A stretch of DNA of 64,000 nucleotides from Limnanthes douglasii subsp. nivea (taxonomy: Eukaryota; Streptophyta; Magnoliopsida; Brassicales; Limnanthaceae): positions 122,128,852 through 122,192,851 of the forward strand of contig JAUPFV010000004.1 in assembly GCA_036936605.1 (NCBI GenBank), in the 5' to 3' direction. Numbering within the stretch: position 1 is the first letter of the stretch; each line of letters starts with the position of its first letter. The notes beneath the pieces are model-generated. The model was not told where the DNA came from. It ran no database searches and saw only the letters and a list, made by a program, of their open reading frames with translations. Of the stretch, positions 20,501 through 32,000 are shown piece after piece. The position numbers and the translations under genes are program-made.

Positions 20501-21576
20501 GCTACATAACTGTGATAAAGCTTTGTATTCCCATCACAGTTATTAAGCCAAGAATTGAAGCATTTCTGCTTCCAATAACAATCCTCATCTTTTAATGCAA
20601 GGATAAGGATACTATTAGCTTTAGATAGGTTGGATTTTGAAATATTATTTTTTGTGAGTTGATGTATAAGCTCACAATTCTCCACATCAGTAATAGCATC
20701 TTTCACCTTGTTGAAAATGTTTCCAAAAGTAGTATAATTCCAACTCTTTAAGTGATTCTTTAATCTTTTGAGTTTGTACCAAAATTTAGTGTTATCCTCA
20801 CCATTACAGTGCTTGGACCAACTCTGACCAACACAATTCATGAAGTCAGGGTGATTAGTCCAAGCATTTATAAATTTAAAAGTACTTTTCTTAGAAACAT
20901 TTAAATTTGAAACATTTTTAAAGGAGATTAAGAGAGGGGCATGGTCAGAACAAGTTCTGACCATGTGACAAACCTGGATACTTAACTCCTTTATCATGTT
21001 CTGATTAACTAAAACCCAATCTAATCTCTTCCATCTATTGTTGTTACTCCAGGTATAACGAGATCCACTGTGAGCAGGCTCCTCCAACTTACAATGTCTG
21101 ATGAAATCGTTAAACTCCTCAGCACTAGCTCCATCAAAATGCTTACAACTAAGCTGATCATCAGGACACCTGGTAGCATTGAAGTCTCCAACCAGTATCC
21201 AAGGCAAATCACAGGTAAAATCACTAATCTGGTTCCAAAGAATCCTTCTCTGCATTCTTAAATTCTTAGCATAGACAGATGTTAAGTAGCAATGAAATGA
21301 AGCATAGTTTATTTTAACATGAATACACTGATCCAAATCATCAATAATAGTTACATTTATATCATTTGACCAAAACAGCCACACTTTATTAGAGGAATTA
21401 ACCATACAGTTATCAAAACCAATCTTTCTAGCAATTAACTCGACTTTATCTTTACTAACCATAGGCTCCTGAACAGTTACTAACTTTATATTTTCATTCT
21501 TTATAATAAATTTGAGCCTAGCAATAGTAGGCTGATTATTTATCCCACGAACATTCCAACTTAAAACATTAATCAT
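17504..21576 (-). pseudogene. LINE-A ORF2 (endonuclease-RT-RNase H) with a single 1-nt deletion
   Basis: ATG at 21576 (MINVLSWNVRGINNQPTIAR). The APE-type endonuclease has VQEP, VGDFNATRCPDD and SDHAPL. The frame breaks near 20127: LINE-B reads ATCCCTAAAGG where LINE-A reads ATCCTAAAGG, one C short. The rest is open from 20101 to 17504 with RT (GLRQGDLLSPCLF; AFADDIVIF at about 19530), a zf-RVT domain (KCQFCCNCEDITHLF) and an RNase H (KINSDGACSYNG; LQAERRALMEALL; LESDC; HISRSENVAAD). Everything but that base looks functional, so the copy is young or recently inactivated. Confidence 0.9.
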
Positions 21577-22846
21577 TATCAGAAAAAGAACTTTTGTGCA
21601 CCTTTTCTCTCTTATTAAGAGAGTTTACAGACAACCTCTTTGAATTTCCACGTTTGATAGCAGATTTAAGTTTTCTTGATATAACAGTCTCGAAATCATT
21701 TTCAGGATCATTTGAACTCCCCCTTGGAGATGGGTTGTAACTGCCTGCATTTGCACCACGAGGTTCATCTTCCAAGTTCTTTTCATGAGAAGTTTCCTCC
21801 TCCTCCAAGTTCTGAAGGGCACTAATAAGGTCAGGATCATCTTTGGAGATGTTCATCTCTTTTATAGGACTAGCCACACTAGTTGTAGGGCAGGAAGCAA
21901 TTTGCTTGTCTTTAGTAGTAACAATGGATTTAAGTTTCCTTCTGTACACCTGTGTAAAGGATTGAACCTTGGTAGATATAGGAGCAAGAACTTTGGCCTG
22001 TAACAATTGAGAATCCTTTTTAGCAATAATATCAGTACTACTTTGATAATTCTTTGAGTCCTTTGCTTTATTGTTTTTACATTTCTCTGAGTCATGTCCA
22101 AGATGATAACAAGACTGGCAATAACTGGGAGCATTTTTATAACTGACTCCTACCCAGAACCCCATTCCTTCACGAAACTCCACCCTAAGTTTTCTTTTTA
22201 AGAATCTTGAGACATCAACTTCAATTAAAGCATAGCAAACATTTGCATCAGCTCTGTTAACCTCAGGAACCTCCACTTTGTGAACCAGCTCAAGAGTAGA
22301 AGCCAGTTCATGAATGAAGGATCTGTTATACATAAATTCCTGCAACTTCTCAAATCTAACCCACAGCAACGTCACGGGACACTCAAAATATCTACTACTT
22401 TGAGGACTCCACTTGACTATTCTCATAATCTTGCCTTCGACCTTCCAAAATCTTCTCACCCACAGCCTACTAGCGTCTTCCAATACCGAGAATTCCACAA
22501 GAATTTGTCTTGAGTCAATGGTCACATAAGAAAAGGCTCCCTTAAATTTGAAAGAGTCAAGAAAGGCTTGGAAAGCCTGTCTTTTGGGGATTCCTTCTCC
22601 AAATTTGACGATAAGAGTAGATCTAGAATCCGATCTCAAATCAGCCATCACCTGATCAGAGAATTTAATCACATTGTGGTCATTTTTCAGCGTTACACAT
22701 TCAGGACGAGACCCAGCATGATCATCCTTATTTCTGACCACATCATAAAACAGCTTATTCCTTCTGTCAACGTTCAAATCCAGCGAGACACTATCACCAT
22801 TGTTTCTTAATGGAGGGAAGTCATTTACGTTGTTTAGGGCTGCCAT
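21569..22846 (-). CDS. LINE-A ORF1 protein (DUF4283-like, CCHC zinc knuckle)
   Basis: An intact 425-codon frame. Residues about 70-200 resemble the DUF4283 region of plant LINE ORF1 proteins (GIPKRQAFQAFLDSFKFKGA; LWVRRFWKVEGKIMRIVKW). A zinc knuckle of the form YCQSCYHLGHDSEKC is at about residue 240. The basic, Ser-rich tail ends SDND, coded by bases shared with the ORF2 start. Expected role: binding LINE RNA to form the transposition particle. It is over 50% similar by eye to the LINE-B ORF1 at 62108-63397. Confidence 0.88.
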   Translation of the reverse strand: MAALNNVNDFPPLRNNGDSVSLDLNVDRRNKLFYDVVRNKDDHAGSRPECVTLKNDHNVIKFSDQVMADLRSDSRSTLIVKFGEGIPKRQAFQAFLDSFKFKGAFSYVTIDSRQILVEFSVLEDASRLWVRRFWKVEGKIMRIVKWSPQSSRYFECPVTLLWVRFEKLQEFMYNRSFIHELASTLELVHKVEVPEVNRADANVCYALIEVDVSRFLKRKLRVEFREGMGFWVGVSYKNAPSYCQSCYHLGHDSEKCKNNKAKDSKNYQSSTDIIAKKDSQLLQAKVLAPISTKVQSFTQVYRRKLKSIVTTKDKQIASCPTTSVASPIKEMNISKDDPDLISALQNLEEEETSHEKNLEDEPRGANAGSYNPSPRGSSNDPENDFETVISRKLKSAIKRGNSKRLSVNSLNKREKVHKSSFSDND

Positions 22847-23160
22847 TAACTACAAATTCAGACTCAACCTGCAAAGGCAGAGCCTACAGGCCACAACAAC
22901 AGCGATTCCAAGCAAATACAGCCCAATAATAAGACCTTAACACAAAGAGAGGACTAAAAAGACAGAAGAAAACAAGGAAGAGAAGAGATTTCTTGGAGAT
23001 CAAGAAATCAACTCTTTTCTTGGAACTTTTCTTGAGAGAGAAGACCCATCTTTATTTCAACTTTAAATGTATCAAACCTTGTAAGCTCATGAAACTTGTC
23101 TCTCTAATTTAATAAATGTGTTTATTTTTTCTTCAAAATATAATTATTATATTACTATCA

Positions 23161-24990
23161 ATTTTTTTAACTATAATTAACTATTCAGTTAATAGTTAAA
23201 GATTCTTAATTTTTTTATTATAATTACATATACATATAATATATTATATTATATATAATTATATAATATTATATATTATTATATATATATATATTATATA
23301 TATTGAGTAAGTAATAAATGACAATAAACATTTTATTATTTGATTTTTTTATTTTAATATGTAATTTTTATAACATAATTAAATTGTATTATTCTAATTG
23401 TGTAATTATTAATATATAAATAAACTCGTATCCATTTAAATATCTTAAAACTAAAAATCGAACGAAACATAATTAAATAAAAATCAAATAAGCCGAATTA
23501 TTTTTGTTAATGTGTTTTGTTTTTTATAAACCGAATTAATTCAAGTAGATTCAAATCTATTATTCCAACTAGTCGAACCGGTAAAATCTCACATCTAATA
23601 TGAACAATGGATATTATATTCGTTTAGTTATATTATTTCTTAAATTGCGAAGCGTAGCATATAATTATTCTCACAAAAAAGTCAATTAAAAAATAAATAT
23701 CAAGTTTGTGAAACAAAATATAGCGTTTTGACAAAACATCGTACTAGAGTAACCTGTTACGAAATATTATAGTATAGAATCTACGATACAAAGAATAACG
23801 CAATTGTAAAATATTTTATCTTTTATTTCTAATACATATGTTTTCACGATGAAAGACATACACGTTAGTCTAAAGTGTTTCATTGGGTCAAGCTAATTGA
23901 ATTTTTATTTTTTTTAGAAAAACGTTAATGGTTTGCTTGAGATGAAACATTCATCCATAGAAGGATCTTTATAAAGAAGAAAATATTATCTTAGGTATGC
24001 TTATCAATTGAAATACTTTTGTAATTTTTGTGGGTCAATTTAACAACAAGATTTGCAAATGATAAGTCAAACAACACAAAGTTTACCATGTACCAATAAA
24101 CTTGTAATAATTTAACAAGACGGTCAGTAGGTTCTTTTGCATATTATAGATAATCATTGGAATAGATTATCCATCTTACCTCGTGCTAAGCTTACAAGAG
24201 AATAAGAGGTTATCGATGAATTCATATTTTTAAAAGTTAATAATAACATGGCATTGGCTAAAAATATTTACGTGAATATTGGATCATTCCACTAGTCTTG
24301 TGTGTGAGTTAGAATACATGGATAAAACATGATATCGTACTCTTGTTCAGGGATGTGGTAGATGGAAGAAAACTTACGTCCATAATTTAAAAAAAAACTT
24401 TTTTATTTTCAAATTGTCAAACAATAGTGGGTTGGATCTCATGTATATAATGTGAACACTCTGGAGTTCGGTACACTTGAAACAACGAATAATATATGTT
24501 GCAGCACCGCTAGTATACCGGGAGAAACAATCTATACTAACATCACCAAGAAACCACCTACAATTAAATGAACGTGAGTCGTATCTAAAAGTTGAGCACT
24601 ACATATAGCATCACAGCTGGTAGTGAATATTGTTTGCTCAGAGCCTATCAGTTTCCTAGAGCCAATAATACTGTTCAAATCACACATACCACCCTACATG
24701 TATCATTATATTAATAATGTGAACGATGTTTTTCTAAAGTATATTGCGGATTTAGATTCGTACCAATTGATGAGTTTGGAAATGAAAGTGCATGGTGTTG
24801 TGTTAGAAATAAACTTACCTTCAAACTTCAAAATGATAGAGAGTTTTATTTACAATTTTATGATAGCAAAGTTGAAATTGATAATGAAGTTGCATACTTG
24901 GAACACTACCGAGTAACTGCTTGATCAGATATTGGACGAGTTTGTCGACCAACGTGATACTTATTGCGACCATTTTACAATGCACATGGT
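23161..24990. other. AT-rich stretch; no recognised gene
   Basis: Positions 23226-23305 are almost pure A/T with many TATATTATA palindromes. From 24200 to 24990 there is a plus-strand open stretch (24623-24916, with YMYHYINNVNDVFLKYIADL and a likely continuation to about 24990) that looks like decayed coding sequence, but I do not recognise the family. It is cut off by the LTR at 24994. Confidence 0.4.
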
Positions 24991-24993
24991 ATT

Positions 24994-25142
24994 TGATGTA
25001 GGGAGAATATCAATTGAAGACAAATTGGATAAAACCCTAACTCTAGGGTACACAGAACTCGCAAGTTCAGAAAAATTATATCAATTCAACAAAAACTAAT
25101 TCAAAATTTAGGGTAGAAGATGTTTTAAATAGCAAATACTCA
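24994..25142 (-). repeat. 3' LTR of the gag-only element
   Basis: Plus strand reads TGATGTAGGGAGAATATC to AAATACTCA; matches 26067-26215. The gag frame ends inside it at 25076. Confidence 0.85.
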
Positions 25143-26029
25143 AATAAGGAGGAATTCGTCTTATCATAATAAGGAACAAATGAACTATAATTGTTTACCT
25201 TATCATAATAAGGAGGAATTCGTCTTAGTTGTTCCTTCTTCTGATACGTCGATTTTGGAGAGATATTTGACCCGAAATAATCATCATCATACCTTTTCTT
25301 GTCAAATACGTTATTCTTCGTCGGTTCCACCGACTTATAATTAGGGCTAGGTTCGGATTTGATAAGAGGGTTTTTCTCCTTGAAATTAAAGGATAAAAAC
25401 GCAGCCCTAAGATATTTCATAAACTTAACCCAAGTTGGTATTTTCGATTTACCTTGTCTCAAACGAGTCTGTTTCATCTGCTGCCACCATGTTCCAACCC
25501 GACCGTGAAACTTATTTGCGACCAACTTGACTCTCTTTTCATCTGGAACGTTGTTGAAGTCTAAAACTTCTTCCACCGATGCGATCCAATCTAGAAACTT
25601 TTCCGGTTGAAGATCCCCATGAAATCGTGGAATCTAAAGACTGAATCCTGAGTCCCACTGGTTGTTTGTATTCTGATAGTAATCACGATCTGGAAATTGT
25701 TTAAAGGCCTGTTCATGATGATTTTGTGGAGGAACACGGCCTATGTCCTCCTCTCTCCTCTGAGCAAAAATATTCTGACCCATATTATAGTCTTCTTTAG
25801 AACCCGACGATAGGTTGGTCGACCATGGAGCTCGGAATCCGGTGCTCGTCCTCTGCATCACTTTTTGTATTTGCTTCATCTGATCTCCCAGCGTACTCAG
25901 CTGCTCTTCAATCGTCTGGAATTTTCGAGTGTTGGCATGCCCCATCAAGCCTACACGATCCAGATTTTCTCGATTGTAGATCTCAGTGATTGACGCGGTA
26001 TTCTTCAATCGGTCTTTTCGTGGCGGCAT
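25076..26029 (-). pseudogene. gag: gag of the small LTR element (one in-frame stop)
   Basis: Start ATG at 26029 (MPPRKDRLKNTASITEIYNR). The frame runs 318 codons and is broken only by a TAG at about 25634-25636. Residues about 135-190 form the retrotransposon gag core (IPRFHGDLQPEKFLDWI, VKLVANKFHGRVGTWWQQMK, FMKYLRAAF). There is no zinc knuckle and no downstream pol; the last residues are encoded within the 3' LTR. It would package RNA in capsids with enzymes supplied by a related autonomous element. Confidence 0.82.
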
Positions 26030-26051
26030 AATTCCCACGTAGCAGGAACCT

Positions 26052-26063
26052 GCTCTGATACCA
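26052..26063 (-). other. Primer-binding site, tRNA-iMet type
   Basis: The minus strand reads TGGTATCAGAGC immediately downstream of the 5' LTR, complementary to the 3' end of initiator methionine tRNA and used by many plant LTR elements. Confidence 0.85.
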
Positions 26064-26066
26064 AGA

Positions 26067-26215
26067 TGATGTAGGGAGAATATCAATTGAAGACAAATTG
26101 GATAAAACCCTAACTCTAGGGTACACAGAACTCGCAAGTTCAGAAAAATTATATCAATTCAACAAAAACTAATTCAAAATTTAGGGTATAAGATGTTTTA
26201 AATAGAAAATACTCA
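26067..26215 (-). repeat. 5' LTR of the gag-only element
   Basis: Same 149 bases as 24994-25142 apart from two substitutions (GTAGAAG/GTATAAG and AGCAAAT/AGAAAAT). The 16-base word CAAAATTTAGGGTATA recurs once more just outside, at about 26240. Confidence 0.85.
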
Positions 26216-28358
26216 AAACCCTAATCCAAAAATATAGAAGTTACAAAATTTAGGGTATATAATTTTGTTCATTTACATCTTTATATGAATTATTCAATAT
26301 TAGTTTTATTATTCAGTTTCGCGCCTCTTATATATATCTCTTAACCATCAAGGATTTTATAGTTCGAAATGTGTAGTGGTGGACCTTTACCAACTATACA
26401 TATTCCATATTATATGTGGAATAAAGATGAATCATTCGGTTGGTTGTTACTGTTGTTCCCAAAAATTGCGACATTCTAACAAATTTTACCACCACCAATC
26501 GATTGTTGATAAAAAATAAAAGATTTAACAAAAGACGTATAAAAGGTTTATTTTAGAAAAACAAATTGGTAGCAAATTTATTGTTGTATTTTATTTTTAT
26601 TTTTTTTGCGAAATCGGTTTACTTCATTAGCGAGATACACTAATGTTTTATCATATTGTAAAACATGTTTTATAGTTGTTTAGACAAACTAATTATTATT
26701 ATGATCATAGTGAAATTTGTTATAATGTATAATATATTTGTGAAACTGATTGTTCTTTTGTTATGTTGCAGGACATAGTCTATAACTTGATTTTTAAATG
26801 GAAATATTGATCTCGCCATCTCATGATAAATTCTCTATTATGGTTATTTTTCCAAACTTTCTGATTATATTAGGGCACTCTCTCATTAATTTGTTTTCTA
26901 AATCTATCTTGAACCGTCGTACAACCACCAATATTTTTATTTCTTGTTTGGAGTTTATAAATAAAGTGCTACCAAAAATGGATATTGTACTTTCCCAACA
27001 TTGTTATCAAATACAGCTATTTGAAAAAGGTCATCGTATTTACCTTGGAGAGCTAAAAAACTTTCGAAGGCTAAAAATAAATGGGTACCAAAATTTGGCC
27101 AACTTTTGGTAGGATTCTACCGATCCTTTTTCTTTGGCCTTCGACAATTTTTTTAATTATTCAACGTGGGCATGGATCTCTGTTTTGAAGTTATTGTATA
27201 TGATATAATTTTCAATTGAAATAAAATTTCTTATCATAGAATATTTAACAAATGGATCTCATGTTTTCAAGTTGTAAATGTTCACAATTTTAATAACATA
27301 TTTTGTTGTTTAAGTTGTATAGGTTTGAAAGATGTCATGTGAGACAATTAAATGCATAATGCAAGCCAAAATATATATTCTTCAACTATAACGTGAAAAT
27401 TTTATTCTATGTTTACACTCCACGACATGTTGGCATCGGATAGATTTGCAAAATATATTATATATGGTATTTATAAAACCTATTGTAACATATTGTAGTT
27501 ACAAAACATATTCTATTTAACATTTTACTCGACATTTACGAAACATAATGTAAATAACAATTGAAACCTAACTTGTATATTGTTTGCAAAATTAAATTAT
27601 CCTTCATTGTAAAATATATCATATTCATTATTTTACTCAATGTTTGAAACATGATGTACATAATGTGTTAAATCATACTTGTATCCTATTTGCTAAACAC
27701 AATGTACATAATGTGTGAAACATATTGTACCATAATAAATTTTCCAAACATTATTTATTTTCAAAACCTAAAGTATGTAATTTTTAAATAAGATTTTACT
27801 CTATGTTTGCAAAACACAGTATACATAATGTGCAAACCTGTACTTGTATCTCATTTGTGAAATCAAATTATCCTTCACTATGAAATCATGCTTAAAATAT
27901 AAATATTATATTCTGTCATTTTATGTATGAAGTAGAGTAGGGTGACGGTTTCTATATTACCACGCCATGTATTTTCATTCTCTCTCTTTCTATGTAATCT
28001 TAAACCCTCACCATCCTCGCCATGCTATGACTGAATTTAAAGGGGGGGCCTTTGAGGTTTCTTTTCCCCTTGTGTTATATGCCTTCTTTTGGATGGCTCC
28101 AAAGCTAATCCTTCTTCTTGGAAGTAATTGTTCAAGGACTAATCAAAAGGGCCCATTTGGATGTGTTGCTCCTACTAAATATTTTAATCAAGGTTGGGCC
28201 GGTTTTAGATCTTTTGGCTTCAGAAGGATCGGTTACTATTTGTAATTCTGGAGTGACTCCAATGGAGGAAAAAAACCATTTGTGAATGATATCTTTGACC
28301 GCAATGGTTCAAATAAACTCATGAAGCCTCTTCATATGGTTAAATTATTTACTCGTCG
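26216..28358. other. AT-rich stretch with a diverged duplication; no recognised gene
   Basis: Open stretches at 26798-27112 and 27967-28245 match nothing I recognise. Between 27540 and 27900 a unit recurs about 270 bases apart: ACTTGTAT...TTTG, AAATTAAATTATCCTTCA (27571 and 27843) and CATAATGT words. The second open stretch continues through KPLHMVKLFTRRN to 28358, where the hAT MITE is inserted, and may be part of a decayed gene. Confidence 0.4.
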
Positions 28359-28366
28359 TAACTGAC

Positions 28367-29073
28367 TAGGCATGGGCATTCGGTTCTTCGGCTCGGTTCG
28401 GTTCTTTCGGTTCTTTCGGTTCTTCAAAACTAGTACCCATTTAGGAACCGAATAAATTTCGGTTCGGTTCGGTTCAGTTCTTCTTAATTCGGTTCGGTAT
28501 GGGTACTTAACTCGGTTCCAATCGGGTAGTTTTGGATACTTTTTACAATATCAACGTATATAAAACTCTTTTTACACTTTAAAACAATAAAAATATGTTA
28601 AATTATTAGAAAAGAAATACTAAATATAAGAAATATTTAAAATTAATATATTAAAGAATAATATTAGTAATATAAAAAATGGAGAGATGATATCAAGTTT
28701 ATTAAATTATATAAAGGTTGGTATTTTGTTATTTGTTTATATGCATAATAGTTTGTAAATATGTCGCCACTTTGAATAAAGTATGTTGTCATTTATTCAG
28801 GAGATCATAATTAGAGATCAATAATAAAAGAATTTAGGGGAATCTAACTTTGAAAAATAAAATATATTTTTAAAACAATTCAAAATTAAGGGTTAATACA
28901 TAGGTTCGGTTCCTAACGGGTACCCACGGTTCTTCGGTTCGGTTCCGAGAACCGTGGGTAATTGAAAACTAGAACCATTCGGGTATTATGAAAGAACCAA
29001 ATCTACTTCGGTTCGGTTCTTTCGGTTCGGTTCGGTTCGGTTCTTTCGGTTCTGGTTAAAATGCCCATGCCTA
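28367..29073. mobile_element. hAT-type MITE, 707 bp, with CGGTTC repeats
   Basis: 14-bp terminal inverted repeats TAGGCATGGGCATT (28367-28380) and its exact complement (29060-29073), flanked by a perfect 8-bp target duplication TAACTGAC (28359-28366 and 29074-29081). Eight-base duplications with TAGGxxTGGGC-like ends are typical of the hAT superfamily. Both ends carry clusters of CGGTTCGGTT; these clusters are in direct, not inverted, orientation. No transposase is encoded, so it must be moved in trans. Confidence 0.9.
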
Positions 29074-29081
29074 TAACTGAC

Positions 29082-32000
29082 TAATGGAAAACTAGAAAAA
29101 TAAATTACCCAAAAACAAATGCTACTAGCCGACCTGAACCGAAGATGATTTTCGATAGAATTCAAAAGAAATATGAAATAAAATGGGTAGGATAACATAT
29201 TGAACTACTAAGAATAAAATTAAATGATTGAGAGTTAGGACTTAGATCATCCGCGCGGGGTTGGATGGTGACTAAGAGTTAGTCATCGACCATTCTACGG
29301 AGCGTTAGATGCCGATATTTGGTACCAAAAACGTTTTTTTGATGGTTGGACTTAAGTAGGATCAGAGTTTTTTTCTCTAATTTTTGTTTATCTATTTAAA
29401 GCAACGAAGTGTTCGTCGGCATTAGAGGTATTTATAGTCTGAGCACCCCTTTGTTTCATTTTTCTCTCCTTTTGTGATTGATAGTTGCAGCTACCTTTGG
29501 AATCTCAATGGGTGCAATCTTTGACACGCATGTGTAAGATCTTAATGATTAAAAATTATCGGTATGTCTGACAAGTAACACATGGTGCGGATAAAGGCTT
29601 GCTTTTGAAAACAAGAAATTGTTAGAGAAATACTTTACAACTTCTATAATCATACTTTATGTTTCAAAGCAAATCCCCTCTAGACAAAGGAGTTCACCCC
29701 AGGATATAACACTTTGAAGCTCCGTCTTACCTACCGGTTTGATCTGAGTCGTATCTACAGTTTGAGTGTTGAAATGTTTGATACTATGCTTTTAGTTCGG
29801 GGTTGATGCACCTGATCCATTTGAGAGAGACTTCTTATATTTCTCCAACATCCAACTTGCAAGGTATATGAGAGCTACTGATAGAAGATTTATTTGTCGG
29901 GTCATTATTCGGCTTTATAACAAGATTTAAGATCATTTATTAGTCATATAAAATAAGCTCATTAGTGGCTTTTTATACTTATGGGTCATGAGAACTCTAA
30001 GACTCAAACGAGCCACTATAAATATAACTTGTTTACCTATTGGAGATGGTGAACAATCATTCTTCTATTCTTTGATAATTTACCACTCACTTTCTCTTTC
30101 TAGTTTTGTTTCTCTTTACTTTATCACTCTATATTTTCCTGATGAACCAGACCGAGCTAATCTCGGCCTCATCAGATTTAATTACGCAAATCTTATATTG
30201 TATATATATTACTGAAATTACACAATAATTGTTACTAATACGTTTCCCATATTTTTTTTCTCTAATTACGCAATTACATGTATTGTTTGGCCTATCTCTT
30301 ATCTCTAAAATAAAAATTTCTAATAATACCATTGTTTAATATACATTTATTTTCAGTTTGCGCATATGTTTTACCTTTATCTTTTCAAATATCTGATACT
30401 ATTATTTTCTAATCAAAAAATTATTTTCCAATTTCTAGTGCACCTCTTGTTCTAAGAAATATCGAAAGAGAGATATTTCGAATAACGAAAGAAAAGGGTG
30501 AGGTACATGAGAAATAAGATGACTCGGAAAGTAAGTTTAATAACAAAGAAAATAGCGATGAATTTGTGTTGAAGCCTAAAAAATAAAAAGCAACATAGAT
30601 TTTTTAACTAAAACAAATGACTTATGTACCAACATAATTAACTCCTCTAAAGGCTATTATTAAAAGCATGCGGTTCAAGAAACAAACTAAACATTTAACT
30701 TATGAAAATTATAAGATTTTGAAAAAAAAAATATAGAATTTGAAAAAATATTAAAAAAACCTGAACATAACGATCAAAACCCTAGAAAAGTCTGCAGGGC
30801 TAGATGAATCTTTAATGAACTCAACTATGCAGCTAGTTATGTTGTAGTCCATTGAGAAAAGTGTAATAAGTGAAGAAAGGTCTGTTAAAAAATATAGATT
30901 GCAAGATAAAATAGATCAAAGATCCTTCACCTCAAAATTTATAAAAAAGCATGTATGGAAAATATGGTGGTAAAGAAGAAATATGAGGGATCTAATGATG
31001 AAATTATGGAGGATGATAATGTAGTTTCTCAAAACAAAATTGGGGAAATAGGGATTATAATCATGCATATATGAAGGTATATAATGTTTCCCTTCGTGTA
31101 AATACAAGGATATGTGAGGTAGCAGAATAAGTGTTTGTAGTAAATACGAGGCTAGGGTAGATAGTGAAGGAAGCTTCTCTAGTATATGCAGATGCACCAA
31201 AAGAAACAAGCTACCCACCGGACATAATTTACATTTGTTAGATGAGGTACCTAATTTATTACATTTAGCAAGTTTACATTTTCCAAGTAAGTTTAACTCA
31301 GATTTCGCAAATGTATTAATCGTGGTTCTATTTTTATTTTGCATGGAAAGCAACGGGTGTGGAAGCAACCACTAATGAGGATTTAAAATAAGTTTCCAAC
31401 TCGAGATAAGATCCAAACTTTGGATGATGTACATAGTTAAAATGAGATCTAGAAAATGTCCAATTTCTTAACACATATTTGGGCATGTTTCTTGCAATTC
31501 TAAAAATTATAAGTATAGAAACTATTTATTTTTTGCAGAAAACTCTGCAAGCTTTGGGTATTGATCTGTCATGTGGAGATAAGATCCAGACACTAGAATA
31601 AGTATATAATTAATTGGAAATGTTTCGCAAATAATATTCAGGCATGTTTCTGAAAAATAATAATTCAAAAAACTATTTTTTATTGCATGGAAGCAACACT
31701 TTGTTGAGGGTAAGAATATAATGCAAACAAGTTTTCAGGTGAATATAATGACCGAACGCAAGATAAGGTGTATCATTTATGACTGAACGCAAGATAAGGT
31801 GTATCATTCAGGTTTTACAAGTATTGTTTAGGTATGTTAACCGTGAATTTATTTTTTTCATGAAAATGTAATGTTTTTGAAAAATGATACTAATAAGGGA
31901 AAATTACTAAATAAAAATGAGCTGCCATATGAACATATGGTCCAACCGATAAGGTGAATAATTACTAAATATTTAGCAAATTTATAGTTTCACAAGTTAT

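Larger units (their letters stand above)
17128..23055 (-). mobile_element. LINE-A: L1-type non-LTR retrotransposon with RNase H
   Basis: Minus-strand element with a 5' leader (about 23055-22847), ORF1, ORF2, a roughly 360-base 3' UTR and an A-rich tail (plus-strand T-run 17128-17145). ORF1 and ORF2 overlap by eight bases (ATGATTAA). It is closely related to LINE-B at 57691-63635 in layout and protein sequence but is a distinct copy. I could not find a clear target-site duplication, so the 5' boundary is approximate. Confidence 0.88.
24994..26215 (-). mobile_element. Small gag-only LTR retrotransposon (TR-GAG/TRIM-like), 1222 bp
   Basis: Direct 149-bp terminal repeats (24994-25142 and 26067-26215; only two mismatches seen) flank an interior holding a primer-binding site and one gag frame. 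On the minus strand the upstream LTR ends CCCTACATCA, followed within 3-4 bases by TGGTATCAGAGC, the initiator-Met tRNA site. No protease, RT or integrase is present. Size, LTR length and gag-only coding match the TR-GAG class of non-autonomous plant elements. No target-site duplication was found (flanks GTATT and AAACC). Confidence 0.8.
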
